Positions 1 through 13,692 of a stretch of DNA of 64,000 bases are shown here, piece after piece. The stretch spans positions 85,049,844 through 85,113,843 of the forward strand of contig CM042152.1 in assembly GCA_023376005.1 (NCBI GenBank). The letters run 5' to 3'. The position numbers and the translations under genes are program-made. The notes below the pieces were generated by a model. That model did no database searches, was not told the DNA's origin, and worked only from the letters and a program-made list of their open reading frames with translations. This DNA comes from Doryteuthis pealeii (taxonomy: Eukaryota; Mollusca; Cephalopoda; Myopsida; Loliginidae). Each line of letters opens with the position of its first letter. The first letter of the stretch is position 1.

Positions 1-381
1 TGCTACACAAAAAAATAAAATAAGAAATAAAGAGTAGGATAAAGATAGAGAGAGGGGGTGAGAACGTGAAAACAATAACGCTAATCGGTTTCAATCGATG
101 ATGAAAAGAAAAAAATGAGAGAGAGTTAAATCAAGATTATTATACATTTACATATTGAACTATGTGGCAATAGCTCTTAAGTAAACATATCAAACATTGC
201 AATAATTAAATTATCATACTGTGGTATATCCACAGGTCCTGCTAGTTAAACGTAAATACTATTCCATATATTCAACGCATTTGTCACACAGATTTTTCAA
301 ATTTAACCCTAACGGGGGGTGGGGGGAGCCATTGGACCTTTTCTTAATACTTCACATGCTCCCAGCCATCGACTGTTATAT

Positions 382-653
382 ATATATTTACCAACCCCTC
401 CGCACGAGCAGGATGTGACACAAGGTCAATTTCTTAAGCAGTTCAACAGGTTTGAATTCAGAGTTTTCCTTCTAGACTGGTTCCCTAACCAAGGTTAAAG
501 AGCCCAGTCTGCTCTACTATTTACCCATAGCTGAATGGAGAGTAGGATTCATACCTTTCCCAAGGGTATTAGCGCTAAGGGAAATGCAATTACCACATCC
601 AGGATTTGAACTTGGGATGACAAGTCCATTTCCCATGACTTTAACCACGTGCT
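382..653 (-). mobile_element. SINE-B, full copy with 17-bp target duplication
   Basis: tRNA-derived retroposon. On the minus strand it has a B-box-like GTTCAAATCC, the body block CTATGGGTAAATAGTAGG and a tail ending in TATATA. GCCATCGACTGTTATAT occurs exactly at 365-381 and 654-670, a perfect target-site duplication. Confidence 0.85.
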
Positions 654-1194
654 GCCATCGACTGTTATATGCACATTTAATTTAATAAAAGTTTTCCCTT
701 GCAGCTAATTAGTTGTATTGCAATTTAGCACTATAACTGAAAATTGCAGACATTCACCATTCCCCACCTCAAATTTAGCTAACTGTCTAGCTTCCCTGTG
801 ATATGACTATTTTGTGTTGTTAGTTTCACATACCTGATTTAAATGCTTTTTTTTTTTTTATCAGAAAAGTTAACTGTTTCTTTTTATCAAGAATCAAACT
901 GTGACTACATTTGCTTTGATAATAAGAATGTTTGTTGTGCAGTTAATTATAATCAAGGGTAGAAAATTGACTTTCTTCTGACATGTCCTTTTTATTCTCA
1001 ATGGAAGAGAGATTAATGTTAGGATAATCTGGATGGTGTGATTAGAATATTGTAAATACTCATAACTTCATAAATGGAATAATATTTAATATCATTCTTT
1101 CTTAAATTACTCCCCCCCCCATTTTTAAAATAAAATTCTTAAAAAAATATATATTTAAAAAAAATTTATATATTTATTTATTTTTTAAAAATTT

Positions 1195-1311
1195 TGGATT
1201 GGAATGAAAGTCTTATCCGATACAAAATAGTATTTATTTAACCAATTTAACATGTCTTTATTGGTTAAATAAATGTTACTTTATATCGTTCAAACTTTCG
1301 TTCCAATCCAT
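1195..1311. repeat. Short palindromic element, copy 1
   Basis: Ends GGATTGGAATGAAAG and CTTTCGTTCCAATCC are inverted repeats. The middle has TTTATTTAACCAAT and ATTGGTTAAATAAA as a second inverted pair. A relative lies at 41644-41750. Confidence 0.6.
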
Positions 1312-1461
1312 TTTTTTTTTTTATTTTTTTTTATTTTTAAATTTTCTCAATTTTTTTTTTTTTTTTTTAAAATAATTATTCGTTAAAAAAATCTTTTTTA
1401 AAACATGATCCCTTAAAAAAAAAAAAAAATGATCCCTTTTTTTAAATTTCTTTATCTTCAG

Positions 1462-1603
1462 TCTTCAAAGTTATGTAAGGGAACAAATTCTACAAACAGT
1501 GGCTGTTATTTTAAAGAGAGGCACAATTGATGAAAAAGGTGCTAGTCGAGAGTCCCTGTTCCAAGATGTGACACGTCTCGTCAACAGTGGTAATGTTACA
1601 ATG
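1462..1603 (+). CDS. XPO4: XPO4 exon 1 of window (residues 1-47 of the visible part)
   Basis: Acceptor TTATCTTCAG ends at 1461. The first base completes a codon begun upstream. The frame then reads LQSYVREQILQTVAVILKRG and ends NSGNVTM before donor GTAAGT. The YVREQ-LQ-VAVI-KRG block is the conserved end of the importin-beta N-terminal region of XPO4. About 95 residues, including the start codon, are missing upstream. Confidence 0.93.
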
Positions 1604-4600
1604 GTAAGTGATACACTTATTTTCTTATTGCCTCTTCACTCATTAACTTTAAATTTGTTAACATTTTATTATTCTCACAAATTAAAAATAAATTATCAAA
1701 TGCAAATTTAAAAAAAAAATAAAGATTGACTGAAATTCAACATTTAAATTTCTTTAAATATCACCTTTTTGTGACTGACTGATTATAGATAACTGCAGAA
1801 TTTTTACCCATCTATGGGTTAAATAGAAAAACCTGAGTTGATAAACAAAATTGTATTATGCATTAAGAATGAATTTATTTCACAACTTTGTCGGCATTAA
1901 TTTGACCCACTGAGGTTGGTATGCCACAAAACAAAACAAAACGAAAAATGCAGAATTTTTAGATTTTATTTTTTCATAAATGTTTTGGGTTAAGACAATT
2001 TTGGAGTATTTATTATTATTGCTGTTTAGCTCAGTCAGTCAATAGAACATATGCTTTGGAACCACAAGGTTACAGGTTCAATATTCACCCTCTCCACCCC
2101 AGATGCAAAAAAAAAAAAAAAAAAAAAATGGAGGGGGGGGGGTGCTGCTATCACACCTGGAACCTTGTGATTTCTCTACTTTTAAAGAAAAATTCTCATT
2201 CAAATATTTTAACATTAACTGAAGCAATTTTTTTTTCTTCTCATATTTGCTTTTATTTATATTGGGTATTTCCTTATTGAAGCTTTTTCATAATTACAAT
2301 TTAGTCTCCTAAAACTTTTTTTCCTTTTTTTCCCTCCACTTAGCAATTAGTAGCCTGTTCATTGCTAACTGCCTTACTGAATGAGTATGCCAGTGCTAGC
2401 CGAGCAAGCAGTGTTGGCTTCACTTGGGAATTTCACTTTAAATGCAAAAGAACTTTTGAAGTAAGTTATTTTATTTATTTATTCATTATTTTTTTTTCAG
2501 TATTCATTTGCTGAAACTTGTTTTAAAATTTTTATTTTTATTTATTCTTTTTTAAAACTTTTTAAAAATTTCAAAAGAATTAATTCCAAATATTGAAGAC
2601 CTAGTGTTTCTCTGAATGTTTGAGATGAGGCTTGAAGATTAGTATTATCTGCGTTATTCAGACTATTGTCCCCATCTTCATTGTTATTTGTACAACGGAA
2701 TGAGAACAGGATACTCCCGTGGAATAAATAAAGGGTTAGGTTCAAAGTTCCGTGATGGCTCTTTCCGAGTCCAACAAGATTACCGAGTCCGACAAGAAAT
2801 ACCTGAAGAAGGCTGGAGGGTATATCGGCCGTAACGTTGTACAAATAACAATGAAGATGAGGGACAATAGTCCAAATAACGCAGATAATACTAATCTTCT
2901 AGTGTTTGTTCAGTTTTATTTTTCTTATCCGAGGGTAATCCCAAAGGTAAGATCTCTGAAACCAGAGAAATGTTTATTGATCATTGTCAATGATGTTTAC
3001 ATCATCTTAAAGGTTCAACATGTGGTAATCTGAACATTAGCTACATAAATGAGAGTAACCTCCCCTTGTTTCTTTCACTTTGAGGAAGCTGTCTGTTTCG
3101 GTTGGCTGTTTTCATTTCACCATAAATCTACACTGAAAATACAAATTTGTTTGAATTAATACAACTTTTGAAATGAACTTAATTGTTATTAAGAACGCCT
3201 TTTAAGATATTTTTGTGTTAAAACATGCAGTTGTATTGATTACAGTGAAATGAAAATGGCCAACCAAAACAAACAGCTTCCTCAAAGTGAAAGAAATAAG
3301 AGGAGGTTACTCTCATTTATGTAGCTAATGTTCGGATTACAAAATATGTATCTATTTTTCTATATAATCATTTCAATCAATGCATCTTTGTAGGTAGTTT
3401 GTAGCAGTTTTTGTATACGAATGTTATACCAGCTTGCCGCCATGTCATTGAGAAAATAGTTAATTGTTAAGAAATATTTATTGTGTCATCCACACACACC
3501 TTATTTTCACAGATGACTGACTTGTTGAAATATAAAAATTTATATAGGTCTTTCTTTAATAAGTGAAAAATCAGAACTTTACGAGACAGTCTTTATTTGA
3601 GGTGATCAACTTGTTGTTAAAATTTCTGTTTGAAAGACTTGGACCCCCCCTAAATTCCACCATCGTATGTCACCCTGCTGAAAGAAAAAAAAATATACCA
3701 AAAATCAGGGAATTAACCGAATTTAATGAAATTTTCAGTGTTGATGTATTAATGAATAAAAGATATAATGCACCAATTATTTTATTTAAAAACTTTTACA
3801 TTTTTTCCAGGTCAGTTAACTTTGAAGCACATATCTTTGAGAATATATGTTACACCTCAAAGATACGTGGTTCAAAGTTAACTGAGCTGAAAAAAAGTAA
3901 GTTTTAAAATAAAATAACTGGTGCATTATATCTTTTATTTATTAATATATCAACATTGAAAATTTCATTAAATTTGGTTAATTCCCCGATTTTTGGTATT
4001 TTTTTTTCTCTTTTCTTTCAGTGGAATTTAGGTCTGTTAAGTTCGATTTAACCTGATATTCTTCTCACAATTGTTTATACTAAGCTGAATAACTTTTTTT
4101 TCTCCTAATTTCAGGAACAAGATTTGAAGCGTGTATTCTTGTTTGCTGTACAAGTTCTCCATGAATTGGAGAAACAGCCCAGTCCAATGAGTCGTGAAGC
4201 GACTGCAGTAATGAATCGGTTACTCTCAATAACAGAACAAGTGCTCAGTTGGGAGTTCACACCTAAAGCCTGTATCTTTTTATACATTTATTTGGTTAAT
4301 GGTTGAATTTTAATGGTTTGTAAATTTTTAATGGTTGAATTTTAATGGTTTGTAAATTTTTAATGGTTGAATTTTAATGTTTTGTAAAAAAATTTTTTTT
4401 CTTCTTGAAAACATGTCAATGCCAATATCTCAGACATAAACTAAATTTATGTTATACCTGAATGATAGAGTGGTTTGGCTCAAGGTATGAAGTGATGTTC
4501 AGAGGAAGTAATGTTTGTGTGGTAATCTGAACATTAGCTACATAAATGAGAGTAACCTTCTCTTATTTATTTATTTCACTTTGAGGAAGCTGTCTGTTTT

Positions 4601-7600
4601 GGTCAGCCATTTTCATTTCACCGTAATCAATACAACTGCATGTTTTAACACGAAAATATCTTAAAATGTGGTCTTAATAACAATTAAGTTCATTTCAAAT
4701 AATGCACAAGCACAATTAAGAACACATTTTATGATATTTTTGTGTTAAAACATGCAGTTGTATTGATTCGAACAAATTCGTATTTTCAGTGTAGATTTAC
4801 GGTGAAATGAAAATGGCCGAACAAAACAGACAGCTTCCTCAAAGTGAAAGAAACAATGGGAGGTTATTCTCATTTATGTACCTAATGTTCAGATTACCGT
4901 TTGTGGGTGAGTGTCGTGTATGCTATATATGTAAAAAAAACATTAAAAAAAACATTTTATAGCTGTGATTTTTAAAGCAATATTTCAAACATATTATCAC
5001 TTATCTGTTTTATCAAATCAAAGTTGAATAAGGTTGTTTCCTAAAGTTCATAGTAATACAGTTTCTGCTGATGTTTTTCCTTGCATAAACGTGTGAATTA
5101 ATCTCCTTTTAAACTTAATTTAATCTGAGAAAATAAAAGTAAATTTATCAAATCTCGGTTCTACAATGCATTGGATGGTTGCTATTATTTTGGCTAAGCT
5201 GATCTGTGTTGTAAGGCATCTGGGAGCTGACGGTAGGTGTGGCGCTCCACCTCGGCATTGGATGGTTGCTATCACCTTGGGGAAATGGTTGTACAATGCA
5301 TTGAACGGTTGCTATTATTTTGGCTAAGCTGATCTGTGTTGTAAAGCATCTGGGAGCTGACGGTAGGTGTGGCGCTCCACCTCGGCAGATGGTTGCTATC
5401 ACTTGGGGAAATGGTTGTACAATGCATTGAACGGTTGCTATTATTTTGGCTAAGCTGATCTGTGTTGTAAAGCATCTGGAAGCTGACGGTAGGTGTGGCG
5501 CACCACCTCGGCATTGGATGGTTGCTATCACCTTGGGAAATGGTTGTACAATGCATTGAACGGTTGCTATTATTTTGGCTAAGCTGATCTGTGTTGTAAA
5601 GCATCTGGAAGCTGACGGTAGGTGTGGCGCTCCACCTCGGCATTGGATGGTTGCTATCACCTTGGGGAAATGGTTGTACAATGCATTGAACGGTTGCTAT
5701 TATTTGGCTAAGCTGATCTGTGTTGTAAAGCATCTGGAAGCTGACGGTAGGTGTGGCGCACCACCTCGGCATTGGATGGTTGCTATCACCTTGGGAAATG
5801 GTTGTACAATGCATTGAACGGTTGCTATTATTTTGGCTAAGCTGATCTGTGTTGTAAAGCATCTGGAAGCTGACGGTAGGTGTGGCGCTCCACCTCGGCA
5901 TTGGATGGTTGCTATCACCTTGGGGAAATGGTTGTACAATGCATTGAACGGTTGCTATTATTTTGGCTAAGCTGATCTGTGTTGTAAAGCATCTGGAAGC
6001 TGACGGTAGGTGTGGCGCTCCACCTCGGCATTGGATGGTATCACCTTGGGGAAATGGTTGTACAATGCATTGAACGGTTGCTATTATTTTGGCTAATCTG
6101 TGTTGTAAGGCATCTGGGAGCTGACGGTAGGTGTGGCGCACCACCTCGACATTGGATGGTTGCTATCATCTTGGTGAAATGAAACACAATTTGGAAAGGG
6201 CTGGTTTAGCTCATTTGGTAGAGCACCTACCTAGGAATCGCAAGGTTCTTGGTTCGATATCAGTTAGTGCCATCTCAGCTACATGAGTAGCACAGCTTGA
6301 TTAAGCTGATCTGTGTAGTAAAGCATCTGGGAGTTGATGGTAGGTGTGGCGCTCTACCTCGGCGAAAACAATTTCCCTGATCTAGTGCAAGCAAAAATAG
6401 GATAGACTCTCGATGTTACATAATAGGGAAGGTTCCCTTGATTTTAAAAAAAAAAAATTTTTTTTTATTTTTTAAATTTTTTTCCCCAAAATATAAGTTT
6501 TACATCTAATAATTTTTTTAGTTTCCTTACATAATAAGTTTTCCGTCGACATGTAGGATCATTTGAATCCACACAAAACATAATTCTTCGGCCAAATGAC
6601 ACGTGGCGGGACACCTTACTGAATGATGATCTTATGCAATTATTATTCCGAGTAAGTATTACCTGTTTTTTTGTTTTTTTATTTTTTTATTTTTTAAAAA
6701 ATTTTTTATATTTTTTAATTTTTAATTTTGTTTATTCTATAATGCTTTTGCTAGCAGAGCAGCATTTTTGTTGTTAACTGTACGCAGGTAGAGTAACTGG
6801 TTTCTTTTTCTTTCTTATATAGTGGTAGCTCATTGTAAGGCATTTTCCTATTGATTGCACATTGACCAATTCAACGTTAATGTTGAAAATAATTTGCCCA
6901 ATTTACAAGGATTTAAAAAAAAAAAAATATGTCCTTGCAAAAGGGTTTTCTTGCTCTTCCTATGGAATATTCACATTTTCAAAACCCTCTGCTTTTTAAT
7001 TTTGATATTAAAGAAACCTTAAGGCATTTCTATTTCATTCAATGCAAAGTATAAGTTCATATTTTAAAGATTTTACTGATGTTAAAAAAAAAATTTTAAA
7101 AGATGTAGAAATTTATGATCAACTGAATTTATTTTTCAGGTTCACAAGAAAGTCCGGCACAATTCTGAGATGGCCCATCACTCCCTGCAGTGCCTCACCC
7201 AACTGGCCTCCCTCAGTGGGCCAGTATTTCCAAATGATGCTGCACGCACACAATTCCTTGCTTCATACATTGAAAACTTCTTACACATGTTTGGCAGGTA
7301 AGCTATTAACTGATCTTATCTAATTTTACTTGATTTGAAAGAGAAAAAAAAAATTTCTTTTTATGGGTAATGGAATCGCATCTTCATTGTAAAGCCTATT
7401 TTTGTGAAAGAATAAGTTTTTAGATATATTCAATTTTTTAGTATTATTTGTATTATTGTCCTCATCTTCATTGTTATCTGTACATCATTTTGGCCGATGT
7501 GCCCTCCGGCCATCTTCAGGTATTTCTTGTCATAATTGGGTACCTTCTTGTCGAACTTGGGAGCCTGCTAACCATGACTGGATACAAGTGTTAAACTGTG

Positions 7601-10600
7601 TTAATTGTTATTCTATGTCACTGTCGTCCTTTACCAGGATTGAACCTGCAGCCTAGAGATAACTGTCACTTAGTACTGTATTAACTCAATGACTATATCC
7701 ACTATGCCTCAGACTCTGGAACCTTCTTACGATAAGAAGGTTCCCGAGTCTGAGAAGAAATACCTGAAGGGCGGAGGGTGTTGAATTATTTTAGATATAA
7801 GGCATGAGGCAAACGGTCACTCCTAAATATAGATCCGTTGACTACCACGTGACCACCGAAGGCATTTCTATTGTCCAATCACTGGCACTGCTGCTGCTGC
7901 TTATGCTGTATTAATAGACCCCATTCTGAGCTTATGTCATTGATACTTGGATTATCTTGGACGAAGGACTTACAAGGAATACGTTAACACTGGATTCTTA
8001 TTGGCTTGCTTACTTACTTAAAACATCTGGGACTAAGGATGCCGACCAGATACTTAACAGAGAGCACATTGGCCAAAGCGTTATACAGATAATAATGAAG
8101 ATGAGTATAATAGTCTGAATAATACAAATAATACAAGAAAGTAAAGTTGTTCAATTCATTCATTCATTCATTTGAAAAAAAAAATTTTCTTTCTCTTTTT
8201 TTTTCTTTATCTTCAGCATTGATCTCCAGTATTATGAATATCTTGGGGTAGCTCATGCCATAAAGAATTTGGTGCTTATGTTCCCACTTACTTGCTTTAC
8301 TGGTTTACCCGAGCAGCTGCTGAACACTTTTATTAACCAGATGACTGCACTAACTTGCACGCTAGGCAAAGAAGCTGCTCGTGAAGAAATTGTAAGTTTT
8401 TTTTTTTTAAACAAATTTTATTTATCAAAATAAATAAATAAAAGTATTGATAATAGGATAATTATTTATTTATTTATTTTTTTTTTTTTTTTAAAAGAAT
8501 TTTTATTTTTTTAATTAAAAAAAAAAAATTTTTTTTTTCACTTCTTTCAATTATTGATAATTCAAATGTCTTAAAGTAGATACTTTTCCGAATATAAATT
8601 TTAAGGCTAGTTAGTTTATTCAGGATAATTATTTTTTAATTTTTTTATTTATTTACTTTTTTAAAGAATTTTTATTTTTTAAATTATTTAAAGAATTTTT
8701 ATTTTTCACTACTTTCAATTATTGATTATTCAAATGTCTAAAAGCAGATACCTTTCTGAATATAAATTTTAAGGCTTATTAGTTTATTTAGGACCGCCCT
8801 CGGTGGCGGCAGAATCTCTGTAGAGGACAGTTCATGTCAGAAGTCACCCTGACACAACACCATGGAGCTAAGAGGTCTAGAAGAAAGCAGCGGCAACAAA
8901 GTACCGGCACATCAACATCTTCAGGGAAAACCTTCAAATGCAACATCTGTGGTCAAGAATGTTTTTCAAACATTGGACTTCAGTCACAGGAGACGCTGTA
9001 ACTTCAGGGGCACAAAAACTTTATTATAGTCTTCTGAGATTGAAATACCAAGAAGAAGAGTTTATTTATTAGTATATACATTAAATACACTCGTCTGTAT
9101 TTATGAGATGAGGCTTGATATGAATACTTATGATATTTTGGATTGTTGCCCTCATCATTATTGTGTATAAACACAATGATCAGGAAACTGTGACCTTGGC
9201 TCTGTTTAGGTTTTTTGGATCAAGTATCCAATAAGCACCCTAGCTAAGAGCAGTTTGGAAAAAGGACAGTTTTTGCTTTTCCCCGCAAACTTCCAGTTGT
9301 TTGTTAAGTAAAAGCAACAGACGATTTTTTGACATTAGAATTTCACTGTAAGATTTTTAAAAGTTTGTTCATTTTTATTTATAAACCAGACACGTTATTA
9401 TACTAGAATAGTTTTTTGATTTTAATTTAAAAAATTAGTTATTTCATGTTGTTGTTAGCATGTTAAAAAATTAATTCTGCACTAACAATAAACTAATATT
9501 GTTATTGGCAATATAACAATATTCTTTCAGATAGGAATCCACATAGATTCTTATTCATACCCCCCCCCACGTATCTGTTAATCATTATGACCCCCCAATG
9601 CATCCTTTTGTTAATCATTATTATTTTCCCCCTTAGAACCCCCCCCATACACCTATCTTTTTAAATCAGTCATTCGGTAATCTGAACATTAGCTACATAA
9701 ATGAGAGTAACCTCCCCTTGTTTCTTTCACTTTGAGGAAGCCTTATGTTTTGGTCGGCCATTTTCATTTCACTGTAATCAATACAACTGCATGTTTTAAC
9801 ATGAAAATATCATAAAATGTGTTCTTGATAACAATTAAGTTCATTTCAAATAATAAACAAGCACCATTAAGAACACATTTTATGATATTTTTGTGTTAAA
9901 ACATTCAGTTTTATTGATTCAAACAAATTCTTATTTCCAGTGTAGATTTACGGTGAAATGAAAATGGCCGACCAAAACAGACGGCTTCCTCAAAGTGAAA
10001 GAAACAAAGGAATTTCATCAAGTTACTCTCATTTATGTAGCTAATGTTCAGATTACCAATCATTCATCTTCCTTCACACCTTACATTATCAATTTTTCCT
10101 CTCTAACACACGTAACTGTTAATCCTTTGCTTCCTAAAATTTCCCCCTCTTTTCATGTATCTCCCCTCCATCCATTTGTTAATCATACCACCACCCCCCA
10201 AAAAAAAATCCCCACCCTGCACATATCTGTTAATCATTAATAATCATCTTTTTTCCTCCTCCTCCTTCAATTTCTCAGGTCAATAAGGATGAGACAATTC
10301 ACATGGAATCCTACGAAAGAATGCTAGAAGCTTGGATGCAGTTCATCTCCAACACTCGGAACTTTCCACCTGGTTTTCTTCGAACACAATCCATAGAGAT
10401 TTTCAATTCTTATCTACAGTGTCATCTAAGCCCACCTGAAGGAATACGTAATCAGGTAATATTTAAATAATCAAATGCTTGAATGAAAAATATATGTGGT
10501 TGAGAATAGAGGAAAGTGTGGATATAACAACACAAGACAACATAAATTCAATTGATATTTTGCCTCATTATTGGATGAAGCTTCTTCAGAACTTTATTGA

Positions 10601-13600
10601 CATAAGTACTTGTACATTCTGCTTTTATAGTGAAAAGGTAAATGGGGAGGGGAGGGAAAGTCGGGTGGGGTTGGTGTGTAGGGACTTTTATTTTTCTATG
10701 GGGTCAATCGGTTGACTTAAAGAGAATTTGATATTTGGAGTGTAGGTCAAATGTGTTGATGTGTATATACTGTATTTGACGGCATTTAAGACGCACACCC
10801 ATTTTAGCAGGTCAGATTCAGGAAAAAAAGGTTTTAGTGTATTTAAGTATATATTGTTGAAAACACTCTAACTGTGCATTACACAAGCAGAAACATAGCT
10901 GTATAAAAGCAATTTGGCAGTACAGGCAAGCAAGAGCGTAAGCTGGGTTAGTGAGCATCGTAGAGAAGATTAGCCTAGGCTAATTATTGTATGATCCAGT
11001 ATGTATAAATACAGTGAATCTTTAAATCACTACAGAGAGCTCAATGTATAATAATCTTTTTAGATTATATATAGAGCAATATTTATCTTTGAAAGGAAGG
11101 AAAAAACTCAACACCGTTATTCCATAATAAATTTATTTCGACCATAAAGGCTCCAATTTTGGTCGAAATAAATTTATTATGGAATAATGGTGTTGAGTTT
11201 TTCCTTCCTTTAAAACTTCACCTACAATGTATAAGATGAAGGGCAATTTTTTTTTAACCAAAATCTTTTGGGGGGGAAAAAGTGCGTCCTATATGCCGTC
11301 AAATACGGTAGTTGAAAAATATATCTGTGTTTTTGTTTGTCTCTTTAAAGTAAAGAGACTATACAGTTTAACTGTATGAATGTAATTACCAACTCCTCCG
11401 TCGCGCAATTAGGATGTGACTTTATGGCAGTCAATACTGTAATCAGTTGTCTTTGGGCAAGATGAAGATGAAGCTGCTGCTGCTGCTGGCTTTAATGGAA
11501 ACACACAATTCTTCAAGTTTTTCTACACTGACACAACGGCAAATGAATTTTGGAAAATAATGTGACAATCGAACAAGGAGGCTAAAGTGTCAACATTAAA
11601 ATAAGCAAGATGACAGACAGAACTGCTGCTTCCCGTTATCTTAATTACATTAAGGATGTGACACAAGGTCAATTTTTAAGTGGAGTTTTCCCAGGTTTGA
11701 ATTCAGAGTTTTCCTCTCCTAAACCAGTTGCCGTACTATGGTTAAACAGCCTAATTAGCCTACTATTTATCCATAGTTGGAGGGAGAATAGTTGAATTCA
11801 TACCTTTCCTAAGGGTATTAGTGCCATATGAAATGCAACCAGCCTCGTCTAGGATTTGAACTCTGTGTCGCTGTGTCCATTTCCTTTGATGGTAACCTTT
11901 ACACCACAGGCCCAGCATAACTATATAAATGACCAACATTTGAAGGATGGTTTTGCAATATAAGGGACATAACTCGTGTTGAAATAAAAAAAAATGCAAC
12001 TTAGTAAATTGATAATGATAATGAAATTTATTGTGTACAGTGCTCAGGTGCACCACAACTCATCAAAGACTCATGTCTAGTACAAAGAATAATGTATTAG
12101 TGTCAGGAACATGAACAATTTACAGTAGTAATATGCATGTATGTGTGCATGTGTGTGTGGAGAGGGGCATCAGGTATAGAGTCGGCGGACTACAGGAAGC
12201 ATGGAGGCTTTGACAGATTCAGTGCTTCGGCAGCCTACAACAGACACCAGCCGCTTATTCCATGTCTCCGCAATTCTGAGCATGAAGAAATGTTTCCGAA
12301 AGTCACATGAGCACAATGAATTTATTTTACAAATCTTAGTCAGAATGAATTTATTTTACAAATCTTAGTCAGCATTAAATGACCCACTGAGGTCGATATG
12401 CCACAAACCAAACCTTACATTTTGATTAAAATCATAAAAATTGCTCGAAAAACACTAGAAATGCCCCTTTTCAGAACTATACAGAATAACATTTGATGAT
12501 TGTCTTGTAATACAAGGGACATAACTCGTGTTGAAATAAAGTTTTAGCAAATTAATTTCTACTTGTTTTTCTGAGACTCTAATGCTTTAGTGCCATCATA
12601 GGAAGTGTGGAATTTTATGAAAACTTATTTAATCTACAAAAAAATGTTAAAATCTCAAATATTCAATTAACGGTAAAAGATGTTACATTGATTTTTGTTA
12701 ATGGTTTGAAGCAATTGTTCTATTATAAATTATTTTAATTTTTTTCTAGTCTGTATATAATGGTTACCTAATCAAGGCTGTCCTATTAGTTAACCATAGT
12801 GTGGCTGGGTATTTATGCCTTTTTTAAAGGGCATTAATGTAAAGTGAAACACAAACGGCCTCATCCAGGATTTGAACTTGGGTCATGTTATCACCCAGAA
12901 TGTTAGGAACAACAAATAATAATATAATTATGACCGCCCTGTTGGTGGGGCGTTAGAATGCACCGACTGCACTTCTGCAGAGAGGTAAGACTCCCCCAAT
13001 GGGGCCACCTGTTGGCCATGGGTGGTGACCCATGATCCTTAAGGATAGAACCCAGGTGGATGAGCAGTTCATGACTTGCAATACTCCACTTTGGCCCTTT
13101 CTTGAGCTAGATGGGCGGTCACGTCAAGCCCTAGCACCTATATGATTTTCCCAACCCTACTATTGCCCTTATGGCAAGCCCCAACCCCTTTTTATCATAT
13201 GGGTGCTAGAAGGCAGTGACTGAGGGTCTACATGTCCTGGGAATGACCTTAAACTCTATCTGATGGTGACGTTCCAGTTTTGGAGGTTTGGGGAATATAG
13301 AGCACCCAGTCATCACCATTGCTCCCAGGTCCACTCTGACCCGGAGTGGTAGTACCTGTTAGGGTCCCATCTATGGGTTAAATAGAAAAACATGAGTTTA
13401 TAAACAAAATTGTATTATGCATTAAGAATGAATTTATTTCACAACTTTGTCGGCATTAAATGACCCACCAAGGTTGATATGCCATAAAACAAAGCAAACC
13501 TAATATAATAATAAGTATTTTTAACTCGATTTTTTTTCATTGCTTTGTGCACGTGTGAATTTGGTTAACTTTATATTGGCACATATTTGAAGTAGAAACA

Positions 13601-13660
13601 AAAATGTTAAGTCTTAAATGTTGGTGTCAGAGGTAGAGAAAAAGTGTTTTCTGATTTTAA

Positions 13661-13692
<32 letters not shown>

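Larger units (their letters stand above)
1..1461 (+). other. 3' part of the intron upstream of the first visible XPO4 exon
   Basis: No exon was recognised here. It holds a SINE-B copy, a small palindrome at 1195-1311 and long A/T runs just before the acceptor. The codons for the XPO4 N-terminus are not present. Confidence 0.7.
4272..6538 (+). other. Candidate second U12-type intron of XPO4
   Basis: The donor GTATCTTTTT differs from the U12 consensus by one base. TTCCTTAC at 6523-6530 lies 9 bases before the acceptor. A U2 reading is also possible. The intron contains a MITE-D copy, the 129-bp satellite and a SINE-A copy. Confidence 0.5.

Noticed and set aside
5194..6120. Possible CRISPR-like array at the 129-bp repeat
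   Set aside because: The whole unit repeats, with no unique spacers, and the genome is eukaryotic.
5148..6144. Long minus-strand reading frames (up to 290 codons) with repeated peptide blocks
   Set aside because: They run through the 129-bp satellite. Open frames occur in several registers and on both strands because the unit lacks stops, and no start or splice context is present.
6553..6651. Alternative acceptor for exon 4 at the TAG at 6554-6556
   Set aside because: With the only available donor phase it would create TGA at the junction, and it would drop the conserved R-H-x(3)-FES residues.
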